64,000 nt of DNA, from the NCBI GenBank assembly GCA_016124315.1, contig WGNW01000001.1, positions 62,001-126,000 of the forward strand, read 5' to 3'. This document shows, piece by piece, positions 61,788 through 64,000 of this stretch (within the stretch, counting starts at the first letter, position 1; each line of letters opens with the position of its first letter). The position numbers were made by a program, and so were the translations under genes. Origin of the DNA: Alphaproteobacteria bacterium. Its GTDB lineage: Bacteria > Pseudomonadota > Alphaproteobacteria > SMXS01. The notes under the pieces were generated by a model. The model was given only the letters and a program-made list of their open reading frames with translations. It ran no database searches and was not told where the DNA came from.

Positions 61788-62981
61788 ATGTCGAAGGAAA
61801 AGCTGATCGAAATCGTGCGCGACAACATCGCGCACTGCAAGGCAGGCACCATTGCCCAGGCGCCCGGCGTCTACAAGGTGCCGGCGTCCGCCTACACGGA
61901 CGAGGCGCGCTTCAAGAAGGAAGTGGATCTGATCTTCAAGCGCATGCCGCTGATGCTGGCGCCCAGCGTGGAGCTGCCCAACCCGGGCGACTACAAGGCG
62001 ATGGCGCCGTTCGGCACGCCGCTGCTGATCACCCGCGGCAAGGACGGCAAGGCCCGCACCTTCTTCAATTCCTGCGGCCACCGCGGCGCGCCGCTGCGCG
62101 ACTGCGGCACCGGCAATTCCTCGCGCTTCGTGTGCCCCTATCACGGCTGGACCTACAACAACGAGGGCAAGCTGGTCGGCGTGGCCGCCAGCAGCGAGTT
62201 CGGCGAGTTCGACCGCGGCGAGTACACCCTGCCCGAACTGCCGACCATCGAGCGGGCGGGCCTGATCTGGGCGGTGCTCGATCCCCATTCGACCATCGAC
62301 ATCGAGGGCTTCCTGTCGGGCTACGACGACATGCTGTCCCACTTCAACTTCAAGGACTGGTACCTGTTCGACTCGCGCACCCTGCGCGGCCCGAACTGGA
62401 AGATCGCCTATGACGGCTATCTGGACTTCTACCACCTGCCGGTGCTGCACAAGAACACCATCGGCGGCGAGCGCTCGCCGCAGGCCAACTACTACGCCTG
62501 GGGCCCGCACCAGCGGGTGACCTCGCCCGACCGCTACATCCACCTGGACAAGCTGCCGGAGGACCAGTGGCCGATGGAGGACGTCATGACCGGCGTCTGG
62601 ACCATCTTCCCGCACATCTCCATCGCCTCGTTCAAGGGCGGCGGGCGCGGCGCCATGATCTCCCAGCTGTTTCCGGGCGAGACGGTGGGCGAGTCCTACA
62701 CCACCCAGTACTACATGATGGAAAAGGAGCCGGACCAGGCCGGCAAGGACGGCGCGCGCCTCCAGTTCGACCTGCTGGAGAACGTGGTCCGCGACGAGGA
62801 CTACAAGACCGGCCTGCAGGTGCAGGGGGCGCTCAGCGCGGGCGCCCGCACCCATTCCCTGTTCGGCCGCAACGAATGGGGCGGCCAGCGCTTCCACGGC
62901 TGGGTGCAGCGCCTGCTGGAGACGCCTGACGACCAGCTCAACGCGCTGTTCAGCGCCCCGGAGCGCCAGGCCGCCGAATAG
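61788..62981 (+). CDS. Rieske [2Fe-2S] ring-hydroxylating oxygenase alpha subunit
   Basis: Protein of 397 residues; ATG 61788 after CGGAGAGGA. Rieske site CGHRGA and CPYHGW at about residues 90-115. The mononuclear iron site is seen in YDGYLDFYHLPVLHKNTIGG, with the two His and preceding Asp. No beta subunit or reductase is adjacent, so it belongs to the single-subunit class and borrows its electrons. It is a different subgroup from the Rieske protein at 26851. Followed by a strong terminator; a TetR gene lies beyond on the opposite strand. Confidence 0.9.
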   Translation: MSKEKLIEIVRDNIAHCKAGTIAQAPGVYKVPASAYTDEARFKKEVDLIFKRMPLMLAPSVELPNPGDYKAMAPFGTPLLITRGKDGKARTFFNSCGHRGAPLRDCGTGNSSRFVCPYHGWTYNNEGKLVGVAASSEFGEFDRGEYTLPELPTIERAGLIWAVLDPHSTIDIEGFLSGYDDMLSHFNFKDWYLFDSRTLRGPNWKIAYDGYLDFYHLPVLHKNTIGGERSPQANYYAWGPHQRVTSPDRYIHLDKLPEDQWPMEDVMTGVWTIFPHISIASFKGGGRGAMISQLFPGETVGESYTTQYYMMEKEPDQAGKDGARLQFDLLENVVRDEDYKTGLQVQGALSAGARTHSLFGRNEWGGQRFHGWVQRLLETPDDQLNALFSAPERQAAE

Positions 62982-63003
62982 GCCGTCTCCGGATCGGAAT
63001 CGC

Positions 63004-63040
63004 AAGGGCGCGGGCCGCAGGGTCCGCGCCCTTTCTCTTT
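63004..63040 (+). terminator. Rho-independent terminator after the Rieske gene
   Basis: AAGGGCGCGG (63004-63013) pairs perfectly with CCGCGCCCTT (63024-63033) around a ten-base loop, and TCTCTTT follows (63034-63040). It lies 22 bases after the Rieske stop. Confidence 0.8.
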
Positions 63041-63105
63041 GACGGGCGCGGCGCGCCAAATCACTCGACCGAAGCGCGAAAGGGGCGACGTCGCCCACTC
63101 TCCAC

Positions 63106-63205
63106 CGTCATCGCGAACCGCGCAGCGGTGAAGCGGCCCAGGGGCGACCGCACAGGCCCCATGCCCCTGGATTGCCGCGCCCCCTGCGGGGGGCTCGCAA
63201 GGACG
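63106..63205. repeat. Imperfect inverted repeat, REP-like dispersed element
   Basis: The left arm starts CGTCATCGCGAACC (63106) and ends CCCAGGGGC (63137-63145). The right arm, read on the minus strand from 63205, starts CGTCCTTGCGAGCC and ends ATCCAGGGGC. Arms of about 40 bases enclose a short centre. The CGTC-T-GCGAG...CAATCCAGG pattern is like the intergenic palindromic repeats scattered in many alphaproteobacterial genomes. Only one copy is in the window. Confidence 0.6.
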
Positions 63206-63263
63206 GCTGCCGGGAGGGACCGGTTCACCGGCCCTCTTTCACCTCTCCTCCCGGACAGTCCGG

Positions 63264-63980
63264 CTAACGCCCGCCGCTGGACGACCGGACTTGCGCGGGG
63301 GCCGCGTCCGCCGCGCCCAGCACCAGCTTGAATACCCTCACCATGGCGTCGAAATCGTCCTGGGACGGATGCTGGTAGGCGGCCGAGCCGATGCCCGACA
63401 TGACCAGCGACATCATCAGGTCGCCGGCGAGGCGCGGGTCCAGGTCGGCGGGGAGCTCTCCGGCCTCCTGCGCGTCCGCCGCGATCGCCCGGAAGATGTC
63501 GCCGATCTGCTCGTGGGCGCCGGTGATCCGGCGGAAGCGTTCCGGGTGGTGGGCGGTCTCCATCCGCGCCGCGCCGCCCAGCCGCTGCAGCACGCCGTCC
63601 GGCCGGTAGACCTCGCGGGCGGCGTCGAGGATGCGGAACAGACGGTCCCGCCACGCCCCCTTCGCCGCGGCCGCCTCCGCGAACGCCGCGGCGACCTCGT
63701 CGAACATGCAGCACACCGTCTCGACGAACAGTTCGTCCTTGGAGCCGAAGTGGTTGTAGATCGCCGGCGCGGTCAGGCCGGCGGCGCCGGCGATGTCGGC
63801 GAGGGAGACGCCGTTGAAGCCGCTGCGGGCGAACAGGGTGGCGGCGATCTCGATCAGCCGGGCCCGGGTCTCCTCGCCGGTGACGCCTTCCGGCCGTCCC
63901 AGGCTCTTCGCGGTGAGGCGGGGCGCGGCTGCCGGCCTGGCGGCGCGCTTCGCCGCGCCGGGCGGGCGGGGGCGGCTCAT
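63264..63980 (-). CDS. TetR-family transcriptional regulator
   Basis: Protein of 238 residues. After a basic Ala/Pro-rich lead of about 30 residues the helix-turn-helix reads RARLIEIAATLFARSGFNGVSLADIAGAAGLTAPAIYNHFGSKDELF. The C-terminal domain (TetR_C type, about 95-225) has ARMETAHHPERFRRITGAHEQIGDIFRA. It is the nearest regulator to the 55-63 kb catabolic block and the best candidate for the palindrome at 57801. The long lead suggests that a later start is possible. Upstream is 20 bases short of the window end, so its promoter is not fully seen. Confidence 0.87.
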   Translation of the reverse strand: MSRPRPPGAAKRAARPAAAPRLTAKSLGRPEGVTGEETRARLIEIAATLFARSGFNGVSLADIAGAAGLTAPAIYNHFGSKDELFVETVCCMFDEVAAAFAEAAAAKGAWRDRLFRILDAAREVYRPDGVLQRLGGAARMETAHHPERFRRITGAHEQIGDIFRAIAADAQEAGELPADLDPRLAGDLMMSLVMSGIGSAAYQHPSQDDFDAMVRVFKLVLGAADAAPAQVRSSSGGR

Positions 63981-64000
63981 CGGCCGCGACCGTCGAACGT

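Overview
The window is about 64 kb of very GC-rich (roughly 70 percent) DNA, densely packed with genes on both strands. Protein content points to a free-living, aerobic alphaproteobacterium of the Rhodospirillales-like kind. It has an E. coli-type EF-P lysylation pathway, a membrane PQQ glucose dehydrogenase, a single-chain PutA without the DNA-binding domain, and many oxidative catabolism genes (three P450s, two Rieske oxygenases, a luciferase-like monooxygenase, several SDRs, CoA enzymes). I cannot name a genus. I see no rRNA, tRNA, CRISPR array, transposase or phage gene. || Layout. 1-3.8 kb: an incomplete membrane protein, then two amidohydrolases and an NTF2-like protein on the minus strand. 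3.8-7.3 kb: a two-gene polar amino-acid ABC importer whose permease carries one complete and two half substrate-binding domains and whose ATPase carries an extra HATPase-like tail. 7.3-16 kb: P450, MBL-fold hydrolase, PQQ glucose dehydrogenase, FAD monooxygenase, a YetF/DUF421 pair and a GMC oxidoreductase. 16-21 kb: a translation-factor block (EF-G paralogue, EpmB, EpmA, EF-P). 21-26 kb: an Idh/MocA oxidoreductase, an NTF2-like protein, an enoyl-CoA hydratase and a complete AmmeMemoRadiSam set (Memo-AMMECR1 fusion divergent from its radical SAM enzyme). 26-30 kb: CBS protein, Rieske oxygenase, flavoprotein, DUF1223 protein. || 30-34 kb: a P450/EthD/NTF2-like operon divergent from a TetR regulator. 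34-42 kb: MFS transporter, amidohydrolase, FCD-type GntR regulator, SCP2-type thiolase divergent from a DUF35 protein, a tandem-fused family III CoA-transferase and a luciferase-like monooxygenase. This looks like a CoA-dependent catabolic locus. 42-49 kb: methyltransferase, two SDRs, nucleotidyltransferase-like protein, secreted protein, PutA and a cold-shock protein. 49.2-50.1 kb: the only AT-rich stretch, with two small uncharacterised genes. 50-55 kb: P450, PEBP protein, a cNMP-binding/thioredoxin-reductase-like fusion and a phosphoesterase. 55-64 kb: a second catabolic cluster (VOC protein, enolase-superfamily enzyme, flavin reductase, MFS, two ABM proteins, SDR, DUF547, Rieske oxygenase, TetR), with a perfect 20-bp palindrome and a related half-site as candidate operators. 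|| The strongest leads for new biology are the half-domain architecture of the ABC importer with its HATPase-like ATPase tail, the cNMP-gated reductase lacking its redox cysteines, the CoA-transferase fusion with an apparently dead first half, and the shared operator candidates of the last cluster.
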